Shown: piece after piece, positions 47,241 through 56,712 of the stretch
How the letters are laid out: each line of letters starts with the position of its first letter
Position numbering within the stretch: position 1 is the stretch's first letter
NCBI RefSeq assembly: GCF_002954545.1
Contig: NZ_MSCH01000003.1
Location: forward strand, 3,387,991-3,451,990
DNA length: 64,000 bases
Direction of reading: 5' to 3'
From: Psychrosphaera saromensis
Lineage (GTDB): Bacteria > Pseudomonadota > Gammaproteobacteria > Enterobacterales > Alteromonadaceae
Translations under genes and position numbers: made by a program
Notes under the pieces: generated by a model
The model's input: the letters and a program-made list of their open reading frames with translations, nothing else
What the model was told of the DNA's origin: nothing
Databases searched by the model: none

Positions 47241-47274
47241 GCCGTTACTACTAGCTATTTTATAATAAAAGCGT

Positions 47275-47787
47275 TTACGATGAAGCGACCTTAGCCAATA
47301 AATGCTCATCAAAGTACTGTTTAACACCTGTGCGGGCATCAACTTTAAATGAAGCATTTTTTAATACCCCTTCTAAGCTAAATCCGTTTTTCTCTAATAC
47401 TCGTATCGACGCTTTATTTTGTGCCACCACAGATACAAACAATCTATTTAGCTTGTTTGTACTAAACAATGACTCAGAAAACTGCTTAACGGCTTCTGTG
47501 GTGATACCTAAATTCCAAAATTGCTTGCCAATCCAATAACCTAACTCAGCACTATTGTTATATTCAAACTGCCCTACTGTTGCTGAAATACAGCCGACAA
47601 ACTGTCCTTGGTATTCAATTGCCTTTATGTGATCCGTTTGATTAGCGTGTTCAATCCACCACAATGCGTCGTCTACAGTATAAGGGCTTGGAATCGCTCC
47701 AGTTATATATTGAGTGACGTCTGGCGTGTTTAGATAGGTGACTAAGAGTTCAGCATCTGAGGTTTGAAATTGTCTGAGGGTGATCAT
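47275..47787 (-). CDS. GNAT N-acetyltransferase, RimJ/RimL type
   Basis: 170 aa from ATG 47787 (MITLRQFQTSDAELLVTYLNTPDVTQYI). The frame continues upstream to 47853, but that part spans heptamer repeats and is not family-like. AELGYWIGKQFWNLGITTEAVKQF and SVVAQNKASIRVLEKNGFSLEG are the RimJ/RimL acetyl-CoA motifs. Substrate unknown. Confidence 0.85.
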   Translation of the reverse strand: MITLRQFQTSDAELLVTYLNTPDVTQYITGAIPSPYTVDDALWWIEHANQTDHIKAIEYQGQFVGCISATVGQFEYNNSAELGYWIGKQFWNLGITTEAVKQFSESLFSTNKLNRLFVSVVAQNKASIRVLEKNGFSLEGVLKNASFKVDARTGVKQYFDEHLLAKVASS

Positions 47788-47806
47788 CACACTTACTCTT
47801 ATATTT

Positions 47807-47824
47807 GAGTTACGAGTTACGAGC
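47807..47824. repeat. Short GAGTTAC heptamer repeat
   Basis: Two perfect GAGTTAC units followed by GAGC, in the leader of the GNAT gene. Same GAGYNNC heptamer as the array behind oxyR. Confidence 0.75.
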
Positions 47825-47842
47825 AAAATATTAAAACATGAT

Positions 47843-48265
47843 TTATGCACCAAGCAAAGGTAGGTGTTTTACTTTTTGGTAGGTTAATGCCAGTTGAATG
47901 CAATGTTTAACCGCAGTGTTAACCGTTGCCTGTTCAGCCTGACTTAAGTCAACATTTAACACGATTGCCCTATTGCCTTGAAACTCTAATACATCACCAT
48001 ACAGTTCTCTAAAGGTATCTACTAATTTGGTTTGGCAGTTAAAGAACAGGTAGTAGTTATCTGGTGTAGCCGCTTTCCAGTCCATTCTGATTGGACTGCC
48101 GGTTTTTACTTTAAAGCTAGGCTCTCCCCACTTTACACTTTCTTCAATAGCACCAAGCTCTAGTTCAATAACGAGTGAGTAAATTAGCTGACGTAATGCA
48201 TTTAATGAAGGTTTGACGCTCTCAGGGTATTGTTCAAGCTTATTTTGAATATCCGTGTTTGTCAT
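47843..48265 (-). CDS. DUF1801 (YdhG-like) protein
   Basis: 140 aa. ESVKWGEPSFKVKTGSPIRMDWKAATPDNYYLFFNCQTKLVDTFRELYGDVLEFQGNRAIVL matches the DUF1801 fold. Small cytosolic protein of unknown function. Same direction as the NYN and isc genes but separated from NYN by 40 nt. Confidence 0.82.
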   Translation of the reverse strand: MTNTDIQNKLEQYPESVKPSLNALRQLIYSLVIELELGAIEESVKWGEPSFKVKTGSPIRMDWKAATPDNYYLFFNCQTKLVDTFRELYGDVLEFQGNRAIVLNVDLSQAEQATVNTAVKHCIQLALTYQKVKHLPLLGA

Positions 48266-48305
48266 AGCGTCCCTTTATACATTACTCGTTTGGTTATTCA
48301 GGCTT

Positions 48306-48896
48306 TTACTTTAATAGCCCTGACTCTATTGGGGTAAACTGATCGACGCTTTTGATTAGTGATTGTGCTGTTAATTGCTGTACACCAATGACTTGAGTTT
48401 TCACTTGGTATTTTTCTTTGATTTTATGCATTAATAAATCAAAGTCGCCGTCGCCGGATAATAAAATTATATGGTCAAGCTGTTCAGCAGCTTCCATAAT
48501 ATCAACGGTGATTCCCACATCCCAATCGCCTTTGGCGCTACCATCACTGCGTTGGATAAAGGGTTTCAATTTGATATCAAAACCTATATGTCTTAACGCA
48601 TCCTGGAATTTACGTTGGCCGTCATTATTGCTGGCGATTGCGTAGGCATTGGCAATTTCAATATTGCCTAAATAGCTAATATCCTGCCAAAACTGACGGT
48701 AATTAAACTGGCGGTTAAACGCCTGTTTAGTGGTGTAATAGATGTTTTGAATATCAACGAAAATGCCAATTTTTGGCAAGTTCTTTTGCTTTTCCTGTTC
48801 AGCCAAAAGTGCTTGCGCTTTTTTGTCTGCCGCGGCTTTTTCTAATTCAGCTGCTGTTGGCTCTTTATACTCAAATGGTGCATCTAAGTCTTCCAC
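48306..48896 (-). CDS. NYN domain (DUF88/LabA-like) putative ribonuclease
   Basis: 196 aa. After an Ala/Lys-rich N-terminal helix comes the PIN-like NYN fold: IGIFVDIQNIYYTTK, GDWDVGITVDIMEAAEQLDHIILLSGDGDFDLLMHKIKEKY. The conserved Asp residues (DIQN, GDWDV, SGDGDFD) form the metal site of this nuclease family. Immediately next to DUF2750 (adjacent stop and start) and likely the tail of the isc-fdx transcript. Confidence 0.85.
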   Translation of the reverse strand: MEDLDAPFEYKEPTAAELEKAAADKKAQALLAEQEKQKNLPKIGIFVDIQNIYYTTKQAFNRQFNYRQFWQDISYLGNIEIANAYAIASNNDGQRKFQDALRHIGFDIKLKPFIQRSDGSAKGDWDVGITVDIMEAAEQLDHIILLSGDGDFDLLMHKIKEKYQVKTQVIGVQQLTAQSLIKSVDQFTPIESGLLK

Positions 48897-49292
48897 TTAT
48901 TTAGCCTTGTTCGCAATTTGTTGAATTTCTTCGTCTAACTCTGTTGGATAAAAAACAGCGCCTTCGTCATCTGGTAATGGAAATACCACAACTGATAATT
49001 CGTCTTCTTCAAGGCCCGTTGTCCACTTCTTGTGCCACTCAGCTAACGGAATAGATTTAGGTTCAAATCCTTCCCACTCGTTAGTCGCCCACATTTGTGC
49101 AAACTCTTCATTTGGCCAAACAGGAATGCAGTCTTCTTCATCCGTTGTCACCATAACAGAGCCGTGCTCATCCGTTAATATCCATACTTCTTGGTTAGCA
49201 ACCACTTGCTTTAACAAGTATTTGCATCTTTGCTCTGCATCAAAATTAAGTATTTCTGTTTTACGGCTTTGTTCTAATGGTTGATTGCTCAT
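48897..49292 (-). CDS. DUF2750 protein
   Basis: 131 aa, acidic. RCKYLLKQVVANQEVWILTDEHGSVMVTTDEEDCIPVWPNEEFAQMWATNEW fits DUF2750. It occupies the place after fdx where iscX is found in E. coli. Function unknown. Confidence 0.8.
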   Translation of the reverse strand: MSNQPLEQSRKTEILNFDAEQRCKYLLKQVVANQEVWILTDEHGSVMVTTDEEDCIPVWPNEEFAQMWATNEWEGFEPKSIPLAEWHKKWTTGLEEDELSVVVFPLPDDEGAVFYPTELDEEIQQIANKAK

Positions 49293-49301
49293 GAACTTAT
49301 C

Positions 49302-49640
49302 CTAGTGATTTTCTTTGGCGTGATTAACCGTATATTTTGGAATTTCTACCACTAAGTCTTCATCTTTAATAATGACTTGGCAGCTCAAACGTGACTCAGG
49401 CTCTAAGCCCCATGCACGGTCTAACATGTCATCTTCTAGTTCATCACTTTCATCCAATGAATCAAATCCTTCACGAATGATCATATGACAGGTTGTACAA
49501 GCACATACTTTTTCACAAGCATGTTCAACGTCAATATCGCTTCGTAAGGCAACGTCTAAAACGGTTTCGCCTTTTTTAGCTTCTACAACTGCGCCGTCTG
49601 GGCAAAGATCTTCGTTTGGTAAAAATATAATTTGTGGCAT
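49302..49640 (-). CDS. fdx: ISC system [2Fe-2S] ferredoxin
   Basis: 112 aa adrenodoxin-type ferredoxin. Cluster cysteines in CEKVCACTTCHMII and SRLSCQVII. Supplies electrons for Fe-S assembly. Follows hscA after 68 nt. Confidence 0.96.
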   Translation of the reverse strand: MPQIIFLPNEDLCPDGAVVEAKKGETVLDVALRSDIDVEHACEKVCACTTCHMIIREGFDSLDESDELEDDMLDRAWGLEPESRLSCQVIIKDEDLVVEIPKYTVNHAKENH

Positions 49641-49708
49641 GTTATTAATTCTCTATAAATCGTTAATCTGTTTTACTTATTCGTATTCTGCTAACACAAG
49701 GTAAGTGA

Positions 49709-51583
49709 CTAAACTGCATCCACCGAATGACCGGTAAGTGCTACTTTAATGCTGTTTTCCATGCGTCTTGCGGCAAATGGCTGACTGGTATCGTCTAAAA
49801 ATTTAATCGCATGTTTAATCGCCTGGCCGTCTGTGCCTTGGGTCGTTAATTTTAACTTACCAATCGCTTGTTCAATCGCTAGTTTATCATCTTCAGATAA
49901 AAGCTCTGGAGACTCTGACATTGCAGCGTCTAATGCTTCCATCATACGAATAGCATCAACTTGCTGCTCACGTAACATACGCGCTTGAATATCTTCTTTG
50001 GCGTTAGTCATTGATGCTTTGATCATATCTGCAATTTCAAATTGCTCTAAACCATAAGACGGTTTTACTTGGATAGATGACTCAACACCTGTAGATTTTT
50101 CAAGTGCGGTCACACTTAATAAACCGTCGGCATCAATATTAAACGTTACTCGTATAACGGCAATCCCCGCGGTTAGTGGAGGAATGTCTTTTAATACAAA
50201 TCTAGCCAATGAGCGACAGTCGTCGACCAATTCACGTTCACCTTGTAACACATGAATCGCCATCATAGTTTGGCCATCTTTATAGGTGGTAAACTCTTGC
50301 GCTCTCGCCACTGGAATTGTGGTATTTCTTGGAATGACTTTTTCAACCAATCCGCCCATGGTTTCTAACCCTAGCGACAATGGCGTGACATCTAGTAACA
50401 GCATGTCAGAATCTGGTTTGTTACCCGCTAATAAATCAGCTTGAATTGACGCGCCTATTGCGACAACTTGGTCTGGGTCTATTGACGTTAGTGGTTCTCT
50501 AGCAAAAAATGCTTTTACTTGCTCACGCACGTAAGGAACTCGTGTAGAGCCACCAACCATAACAACTTCTAGGACTTGTTCTTTCTCTACATCGGCATCT
50601 TTTAATGCACGACGACAACTGCGTAATGTGCTTTTTACTAAATCGGCAATTGAGTTTTCAAAATCTTGTTTGCTAAAGCTACCACTAATCTTTTGCGGTG
50701 TAGTTTGAGATTCAATTTCAATCTCATAATCAACACTATCGGTGTCGGATAATTGCTCTTTTATCTTGCAACCTAAATCCGCTAATTTACGCAAACTTTT
50801 GGCTGATAGTTCAGTGTCTATTCCGGCTTTTGCTAAAATAGACTCAACAATTTTACTATCAAAATCATCACCACCAAGTGCGGTATCGCCACCAGTTGAT
50901 AACACTTCAAACACACCTTTGTTTAAACGTAAGATAGAGATATCGAATGTGCCGCCACCTAGGTCATAAATAGCAACTATGCCTTCTTGGCCTGAGTCTA
51001 AACCATAAGCAACTGCCGCAGCAGTTGGCTCATTGATCAGTCTTAATACGTTTATGCCGGCCAATTGTGCAGCGTCTTTTGTACCTTGACGTTGGGCATC
51101 ATCAAAGTGCGCAGGAACCGTAATAACCGCCCCCACTAAATCACCACCTAATGTGTTTTCTGCTTGTTGCTTTAATACATATAAAATTTCAGCAGACACT
51201 TCAATTGGGTTTTTCTCACCTTGGGAGGTAAGCAAGCTTAACTTGTTTTGTTTTTCTACAAAGATATACGGTAATTTGCCATAAGTAGAGTTAATGTCGG
51301 CGAGTCCACGGCCTAAAAAACGCTTAACCGATACTATGGTATTTTCTGGGTCATTCTCTGCATTTGCTTTGGCTGCAAAGCCAACATTGACAGTACGGTC
51401 TGCGCCATAATGCACAACAGAAGGTAAGCTAAATCGACCTTGAGAGTCTGGTAATACTTTTGCTTCACCACTTCTTACCGAGGCAACTAATGAGTTGGTT
51501 GTGCCTAAGTCTATGCCTATAGCTAGTTTGTGTTCATGGGGATTGGTACTTTGGCCCGGTTCTGCTATTTGTAATAATGCCAT
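49709..51583 (-). CDS. hscA: Fe-S assembly Hsp70 chaperone HscA
   Basis: 624 aa. DnaK-like ATPase ([36 protein letters not shown]) and a substrate domain. Releases clusters from IscU after binding its LPPVK loop with HscB's help. Part of the isc run. Confidence 0.97.
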   Translation of the reverse strand: MALLQIAEPGQSTNPHEHKLAIGIDLGTTNSLVASVRSGEAKVLPDSQGRFSLPSVVHYGADRTVNVGFAAKANAENDPENTIVSVKRFLGRGLADINSTYGKLPYIFVEKQNKLSLLTSQGEKNPIEVSAEILYVLKQQAENTLGGDLVGAVITVPAHFDDAQRQGTKDAAQLAGINVLRLINEPTAAAVAYGLDSGQEGIVAIYDLGGGTFDISILRLNKGVFEVLSTGGDTALGGDDFDSKIVESILAKAGIDTELSAKSLRKLADLGCKIKEQLSDTDSVDYEIEIESQTTPQKISGSFSKQDFENSIADLVKSTLRSCRRALKDADVEKEQVLEVVMVGGSTRVPYVREQVKAFFAREPLTSIDPDQVVAIGASIQADLLAGNKPDSDMLLLDVTPLSLGLETMGGLVEKVIPRNTTIPVARAQEFTTYKDGQTMMAIHVLQGERELVDDCRSLARFVLKDIPPLTAGIAVIRVTFNIDADGLLSVTALEKSTGVESSIQVKPSYGLEQFEIADMIKASMTNAKEDIQARMLREQQVDAIRMMEALDAAMSESPELLSEDDKLAIEQAIGKLKLTTQGTDGQAIKHAIKFLDDTSQPFAARRMENSIKVALTGHSVDAV

Positions 51584-51633
51584 GTGTATTTCACCTGTAT
51601 TTCTTATTTTTGCTCTTATAACGAACAGTCAAA

Positions 51634-52152
51634 TTAAAAGTCGAGAAGTTTTTCTTCTAGCTGTTGTGCTTCGTCTTTTAGTTTGTAGATAAATCTTAAT
51701 TTTCGCACTGCATCGGCAGCTGACTCGTAAGAGGCTTGCTTAAATTCAGATTCAAATTTTTCTGTGAATTCATCCATTAACTTTTTGATGTCAGCATAAA
51801 AACGGTCAAATGCCGCTTCGACATCTGAGGCTGACTCTATTTCTTCTAACTCTTCACGTAATTCCATTTGCTGCATCAAGAACATACCATCACGAATAGT
51901 GTGTTGTTCATGACGGACGTCAAAACCATGTTCTGACACCATATACTCTGCACGATTTAATGGTTTTTTTAGTGTTTCGTAAGCATCGTTTACTTCTGCG
52001 GCTCTTTGTACCGACAATAACTTTTCGTTTTCTGAAGCGTTAGCGTGGTTATCTGGATGCACTTTTTTTTGAATTTCGCGGTATCGCTCCAGCAGCAAGT
52101 CGTTATCAATTTGAAAGCTAACTGGTAATTCAAACAAGTCAAAAAATCGCAT
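51634..52152 (-). CDS. hscB: Fe-S assembly J-protein HscB
   Basis: 172 aa. N-terminal J-domain with HPDNHANASENEK (HPD motif) and a C-terminal helical IscU-binding domain. Co-chaperone of HscA. 50 nt before hscA. Confidence 0.96.
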   Translation of the reverse strand: MRFFDLFELPVSFQIDNDLLLERYREIQKKVHPDNHANASENEKLLSVQRAAEVNDAYETLKKPLNRAEYMVSEHGFDVRHEQHTIRDGMFLMQQMELREELEEIESASDVEAAFDRFYADIKKLMDEFTEKFESEFKQASYESAADAVRKLRFIYKLKDEAQQLEEKLLDF

Positions 52153-52187
52153 TTATAGTCCTTTGAATTTGGTCTATCAGAAACAGA

Positions 52188-52214
52188 TAAGGCCACGAAT
52201 AGTTCATGGCCTTA
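52188..52214. other. Hairpin between iscA and hscB
   Basis: TAAGGCCA / TGGCCTTA, 11-nt loop, in the 133-nt gap of the isc run. No T-run. Could set different mRNA levels for iscRSUA and hscBA-fdx (inference). Confidence 0.55.
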
Positions 52215-52285
52215 ACAAAATAGTAATTTAACCTAGTCCGAAGACTTTGGTCGAAAAACGATGCGCTTATACAGTGAAGCTTTAT

Positions 52286-52609
52286 TTAAACAGTAAAGCT
52301 TTCACCACAACCGCATTCGTCTTTTTGATTTGGATTAGTAAATTCAAACCCTTCGTTTAAGCCATTTTTAACAAAATCGAGTTGAGTGCCGTCTAAATAA
52401 ACCAGACTTTTAGCATCAACAATCACTTTAACGTCTTGATGCTCAAACACGCTATCGCCTTCTTCTAGTTCATCAACGAACTCAAGAACATAGGCTAAGC
52501 CAGAGCAACCTGTGGTTTTCACCCCAAGTCTTAACCCTAAACCTTTACCACGATTTTCTATAAACGTTCTAACGCGATTTGCTGCCGCGTCAGTTAAACT
52601 GATGGCCAT
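52286..52609 (-). CDS. iscA: Iron-sulfur assembly carrier IscA
   Basis: 107 aa A-type carrier. Cys residues at TGCSGLAY and in the C-terminal CGCGESF motif bind the cluster. Follows iscU by 34 nt. Confidence 0.97.
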   Translation of the reverse strand: MAISLTDAAANRVRTFIENRGKGLGLRLGVKTTGCSGLAYVLEFVDELEEGDSVFEHQDVKVIVDAKSLVYLDGTQLDFVKNGLNEGFEFTNPNQKDECGCGESFTV

Positions 52610-52643
52610 CTACAACTACTCCCAAACCAAACTAGTCAGTTAA

Positions 52644-53021
52644 TTACTTTTTTGATTTATAATCTTCAATCGCTGCTTTAATGGCGTCTTCTGCCAAAAT
52701 AGAACAGTGAATTTTTACTGGTGGTAACGCTAACTCTTCTGCGATTAAAGTATTACTTAACTTTTGCGCTTCTTCGATTGACTTACCTTTCACCCACTCA
52801 GTTACAAGCGATGAAGAAGCGATGGCAGAGCCACAACCGTAAGTTTTAAATTTAGCGTCTTCAATTATGCCACTTTCGTTGATCTTTAATTGAAGTTTCA
52901 TAACGTCACCACATGCTGGCGCGCCAACCATACCGGTTGCAATTGTTGGGTCATTCTTATCAAAAGAACCAACGTTACGAGGGTTTTCGTAATGATCTAT
53001 TACTTTTTCACTATAAGCCAT
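52644..53021 (-). CDS. iscU: Fe-S scaffold IscU
   Basis: 125 aa. Cluster ligands Cys37 (GAPACGDV), Cys63 (YGCGSAIASS) and Cys in KIHCSIL; the HscA recognition LPPVK precedes the last. Follows iscS. Confidence 0.98.
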   Translation of the reverse strand: MAYSEKVIDHYENPRNVGSFDKNDPTIATGMVGAPACGDVMKLQLKINESGIIEDAKFKTYGCGSAIASSSLVTEWVKGKSIEEAQKLSNTLIAEELALPPVKIHCSILAEDAIKAAIEDYKSKK

Positions 53022-53108
53022 TTGAAGCTCCTTAACCGTTTATCGGTTAGTATAAATGTACAGGCTTGCAGCGTACTTATGTAGCGCTGCATACTATTAT
53101 CTTGTGTA

Positions 53109-54323
53109 CTAGTGGGCTTCCCACTCAATCGTACTTAGGTCAACACCGTCTTTAAACATTTCCCATAAAGGAGACATTTCACGAAGTTTATCTATTGAAT
53201 TATTTACTTGACCAATTACGTGATCAATTTCTTCTTCCGTTGTAAAACGACCTATGCTGAAACGGATTGAACTATGAGCTAGTTCATCAGTTAAGCCTAA
53301 TGCGCGTAATACATAAGATGGCTCTAAGCTAGCTGATGTACATGCAGAACCAGACGATACTGCCATGTCTTTTAATGCCATTATCAAGCTTTCGCCTTCA
53401 ACAAAGTTAAAGCTAACGTTAAAGATACCTGGTACACGATGTTCCATGTCACCATTTATATAAGTTTCTTCAATGTGTTTTACGCCTTCCCATAGACGAG
53501 CGCGTAATGCTTCAATGTGCTTAGTATCTTTTGCCATGTCTTCTTTTGCGATACGGAATGCTTCACCCATACCAACAATTTGATGTACTGGAAGTGTACC
53601 AGAACGGAAACCACGTTCATGACCGCCACCGTGCATTTGTGCTTCTAAACGAATGCGAGGCTTACGGCTTACATATAATGCGCCGATACCTTTAGGACCA
53701 TAAATTTTATGAGCAGAGAAAGACATTAAGTCTACTTTTAACTCTCTAAGGTCAATTGGTGTTTTACCTGCACTTTGCGCTGCATCTACATGGAATACAA
53801 TTTTACGTGCACGACACAATTCACCGATTTTAGCGATATCTTGGATAACACCAATTTCGTTATTAACATGCATGATGCTAACTAACACTGTGTCATCACG
53901 CATTGCTGCTTCTAATACGTTTAAGTCAACAAGACCATTTGGTAACACGTTCAAATACGTTACTTCAAAACCTTGACGTTCTAATTCACGACAAGTATCT
54001 AAAACCGCTTTATGCTCAGTTTGAGCCGTGATGATGTGCTTACCTTTTTTAGAATAAAAGTTTGCAGCGCCTTTTATTGCTAGGTTATTTGATTCAGTTG
54101 CACCAGATGTAAATACGATTTCACGAGGGTCAGCATTAACTAATTCGGCAATGTTGTTACGAGCTATATCAATTAGCTCTTCTGCTTGCCAACCGTAACG
54201 GTGAGAACGAGAAGCCGGATTACCAAACGTGCCATCCATAGTCAGACACTTCATCATTTCCTCAGCTACACGAGGGTCAACAGGCGTTGTTGCCGCGTAA
54301 TCTAGGTAAATTGGTAATTTCAT
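53109..54323 (-). CDS. iscS: Cysteine desulfurase IscS
   Basis: 404 aa from ATG 54323 ([16 protein letters not shown]) with GGAG upstream; the frame's earlier start adds four residues and is not used. PLP lysine in [10 protein letters not shown], active-site Cys in [13 protein letters not shown]. Sulfur source for IscU and for ThiI at 18 kb. Confidence 0.98.
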   Translation of the reverse strand: MKLPIYLDYAATTPVDPRVAEEMMKCLTMDGTFGNPASRSHRYGWQAEELIDIARNNIAELVNADPREIVFTSGATESNNLAIKGAANFYSKKGKHIITAQTEHKAVLDTCRELERQGFEVTYLNVLPNGLVDLNVLEAAMRDDTVLVSIMHVNNEIGVIQDIAKIGELCRARKIVFHVDAAQSAGKTPIDLRELKVDLMSFSAHKIYGPKGIGALYVSRKPRIRLEAQMHGGGHERGFRSGTLPVHQIVGMGEAFRIAKEDMAKDTKHIEALRARLWEGVKHIEETYINGDMEHRVPGIFNVSFNFVEGESLIMALKDMAVSSGSACTSASLEPSYVLRALGLTDELAHSSIRFSIGRFTTEEEIDHVIGQVNNSIDKLREMSPLWEMFKDGVDLSTIEWEAH

Positions 54324-54386
54324 TAATTTCTCCACGTATAATAATTGCGCTCAAATTTTATCAAGCGAAACAAATTCTTTAAATAT

Positions 54387-54860
54387 TTATATGTTATTCA
54401 CGGTTAACTGTTCATTAGTCGAACAGATTTTATCTTGTCGTTTGGCGATGTCTTGAACGTTATTACGCTCAACCAATTCGCCCAAACTAATCTCGCTTAA
54501 AAAGCTTTCAATACGTTCACTTAAATCAGTCCATAAATGGTGAGTTAAACACGTAGTACCGTTTTGACAATTTCCCTTGCCTTGACACTTAGTTGCGTCA
54601 ACACTTTCATCAACGGCAGCGATAACTGCTCGGATTGAAATTTCGTTTGCATCTCTAGCTAAAAAGTATCCACCACCTGGGCCACGTACACTACTTACTA
54701 ATTCGTGTTTACGTAATTTGGCAAACAACTGTTCTAAATAAGAAAGTGAAATACCTTGGCGCTCTGAAATATCGGTTAATGGAACTGGACCTGCATCTGT
54801 ATGCAAAGATACATCTAACATTGCAGTTACTGCATATCGACCTTTAGATGTTAGTTTCAT
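54387..54860 (-). CDS. iscR: Fe-S responsive regulator IscR
   Basis: 157 aa Rrf2 family. HTH at 1-60 ([18 protein letters not shown]...[16 protein letters not shown]) and cluster ligands Cys92, Cys98, Cys104 and His107, same spacing as E. coli. Represses the isc run through the upstream sites. Confidence 0.98.
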   Translation of the reverse strand: MKLTSKGRYAVTAMLDVSLHTDAGPVPLTDISERQGISLSYLEQLFAKLRKHELVSSVRGPGGGYFLARDANEISIRAVIAAVDESVDATKCQGKGNCQNGTTCLTHHLWTDLSERIESFLSEISLGELVERNNVQDIAKRQDKICSTNEQLTVNNI

Positions 54861-54935
54861 TACCAGACCTCATGTAAAATGGGTGAATTAAATGGAAGTA
54901 GTTAGATACAAATATCTTATGTCGGGCATTTTACA

Positions 54936-54960
54936 ATCCTGACTAAATTAGTCAAGTAAT
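54936..54960. promoter_or_regulatory. IscR type 1-like site (proximal)
   Basis: Contains GACTAAATTAGTC with AAGTA on the right, matching the type 1 IscR core, 76-100 nt upstream of iscR. Confidence 0.75.
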
Positions 54961-54961
54961 A

Positions 54962-54986
54962 ATACCCGAGTAAATTAGTCGGGTAT
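54962..54986. promoter_or_regulatory. IscR type 1 site (distal)
   Basis: ATACCCGAGTAA...TTAGTCGGGTAT, a 25-bp near-palindrome very close to the E. coli iscR operator. Centre about 26 bp from the proximal site. Confidence 0.88.
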
Positions 54987-55005
54987 GTGTTTTTTAGCAC
55001 AACTT

Positions 55006-55821
55006 TTATATTTCAGGGTCGAACGAAGTCATATTTGCAACACGTTTTTTAGCTGCCTTTTTACCCGCAGCTACAAACTCTTCTTCCTCAATTCCAATAT
55101 CTGGTAAATTTTTTCGACAAATGTCTGAACCCATCTTGTTCATTTCTGAACAAACGGTACTTAATTTTTCGTCCATTATAGAAATATGATCTAACATTCT
55201 GCCGATGGCATTAGCCACAGGATCTGGATTATCGTACGACACAGCGTAAGCATCAAAACCATATTTTTTGGCTATTTCAGTACGTTTATCGCTGGTTTCT
55301 TTGTCTTGTTTATTAACCACGACACGACCTGGAATACCGATAACCGTTGCATTTTCTGGCACTTCTTTGACGACGACAGAATTTGAACCAATTCTGGAGT
55401 TCGCGCCAATTAAGATAGGCCCTAGAATTTGAGCGCCGGCACCAACGACAACACCGTTAGCTAATGTTGGGTGACGTTTACCGCCATTCCAACTTGTGCC
55501 ACCTAAAGTAACACCATGATAAAGAGTAACGTCATCACCGATTTCGGCGGTTTCACCAATTACAACGCCCATACCGTGGTCGATAAAAAATCGACGACCG
55601 ATTGTCGCGCCCGGATGTATTTCTACTCCAGTTAACCAACGTGTAATAGTAGAAATAAAGCGAGCGGTAGATTTCCAATTTTTAAGCCAAAGCTTATGTG
55701 CTAAACGCTGAAACCAAATTGCATGAAGACCTGGGTAATTAAGAAAAATCTCAATATTGCCACGGGCTGCAGGGTCACGACTGTAAACACTCGCTATGTC
55801 TTCTTTTATACGTTCAAACAT
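55006..55821 (-). CDS. cysE: Serine O-acetyltransferase CysE
   Basis: 271 aa. Left-handed beta-helix with hexapeptide repeats ([41 protein letters not shown]) and catalytic His/Asp block. Makes O-acetylserine for cysteine synthesis, the substrate of IscS. trmJ-cysE-iscR is a common order in this group. Confidence 0.96.
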   Translation of the reverse strand: MFERIKEDIASVYSRDPAARGNIEIFLNYPGLHAIWFQRLAHKLWLKNWKSTARFISTITRWLTGVEIHPGATIGRRFFIDHGMGVVIGETAEIGDDVTLYHGVTLGGTSWNGGKRHPTLANGVVVGAGAQILGPILIGANSRIGSNSVVVKEVPENATVIGIPGRVVVNKQDKETSDKRTEIAKKYGFDAYAVSYDNPDPVANAIGRMLDHISIMDEKLSTVCSEMNKMGSDICRKNLPDIGIEEEEFVAAGKKAAKKRVANMTSFDPEI

Positions 55822-55832
55822 TCGTACTAACT

Positions 55833-56552
55833 CTATTTATTGGTTTTGGTAATTGAAGTTAATATGCCACGTAAGATATTCAGTTCGTGTGAATCTGGAC
55901 GAGCACGATTAAATAAACGACGTAACTTAGGTATTACTTGGCCTGGATGCTGTTTGATCATAAAGCCAGTATGCATTAAGGACTCTTCTAAATGAGTATA
56001 AAACCCTTCTAACTGTTCGCCAGTTGGGTAGTCCGTTTCAATGACTTCATCTTTTTTATCTTGTTGTTCCAAGAACTGCATGCGCACTTCATAACTTAAC
56101 GTTTGAACCGCCATAGCAAGATTTAACGAAGAATAATCTGGATTTGCTGGAATATGTACGTGGAACTGGCACTGTTGTAATTCTTCATTGGTTAGTCCTG
56201 AATTTTCACGACCAAACACTAAAGCAACTTTATGTTTTTTGCCTTCACTTACCACTTTTGCGCCACATTCTCTTGGGTCAACCATAGGCCAAGATAACGT
56301 ACGAGAACGCGCACTTGCGGCGATTGATAATTCACAATCCGCAATGGCTTCTGCCAAGGTAGATACAATCTTAGCATTGCCTAAAATATCAGTTGCCCCA
56401 GCAGCTAATGCTGAAGAATGACTATCTGGTGGTTGCACTGGATCAACTAGGACTAAATTAGACAAGCCCATTGTTTTCATTGCTCTGGCAGCAGAGCCGA
56501 TATTTCCAGTGTGTGAGGTATTAACTAGTACAATTTTTACGTTTTCTAACAT
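55833..56552 (-). CDS. trmJ: tRNA (Cm32/Um32) 2'-O-methyltransferase TrmJ
   Basis: 239 aa from ATG 56552 ([36 protein letters not shown]). SPOUT fold with motif 2 [13 protein letters not shown] and motif 3 [23 protein letters not shown]. Methylates position 32 of tRNAs. Ends 11 nt before cysE; same transcript likely. Confidence 0.95.
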   Translation of the reverse strand: MLENVKIVLVNTSHTGNIGSAARAMKTMGLSNLVLVDPVQPPDSHSSALAAGATDILGNAKIVSTLAEAIADCELSIAASARSRTLSWPMVDPRECGAKVVSEGKKHKVALVFGRENSGLTNEELQQCQFHVHIPANPDYSSLNLAMAVQTLSYEVRMQFLEQQDKKDEVIETDYPTGEQLEGFYTHLEESLMHTGFMIKQHPGQVIPKLRRLFNRARPDSHELNILRGILTSITKTNK

Positions 56553-56712
56553 TTTTAGATTTCTTGCCACAAAATTTGGCAAGATATTAGCACAAACACT
56601 AATACGTATTAAGGAATATTCCGTTTGTTGCTAATACAAAATTGAATAATTCCCTACCTTTAAATATAAGCAGCATGGGAATTATAAAAATATGGACAAC
56701 AGAAACAGTAAA

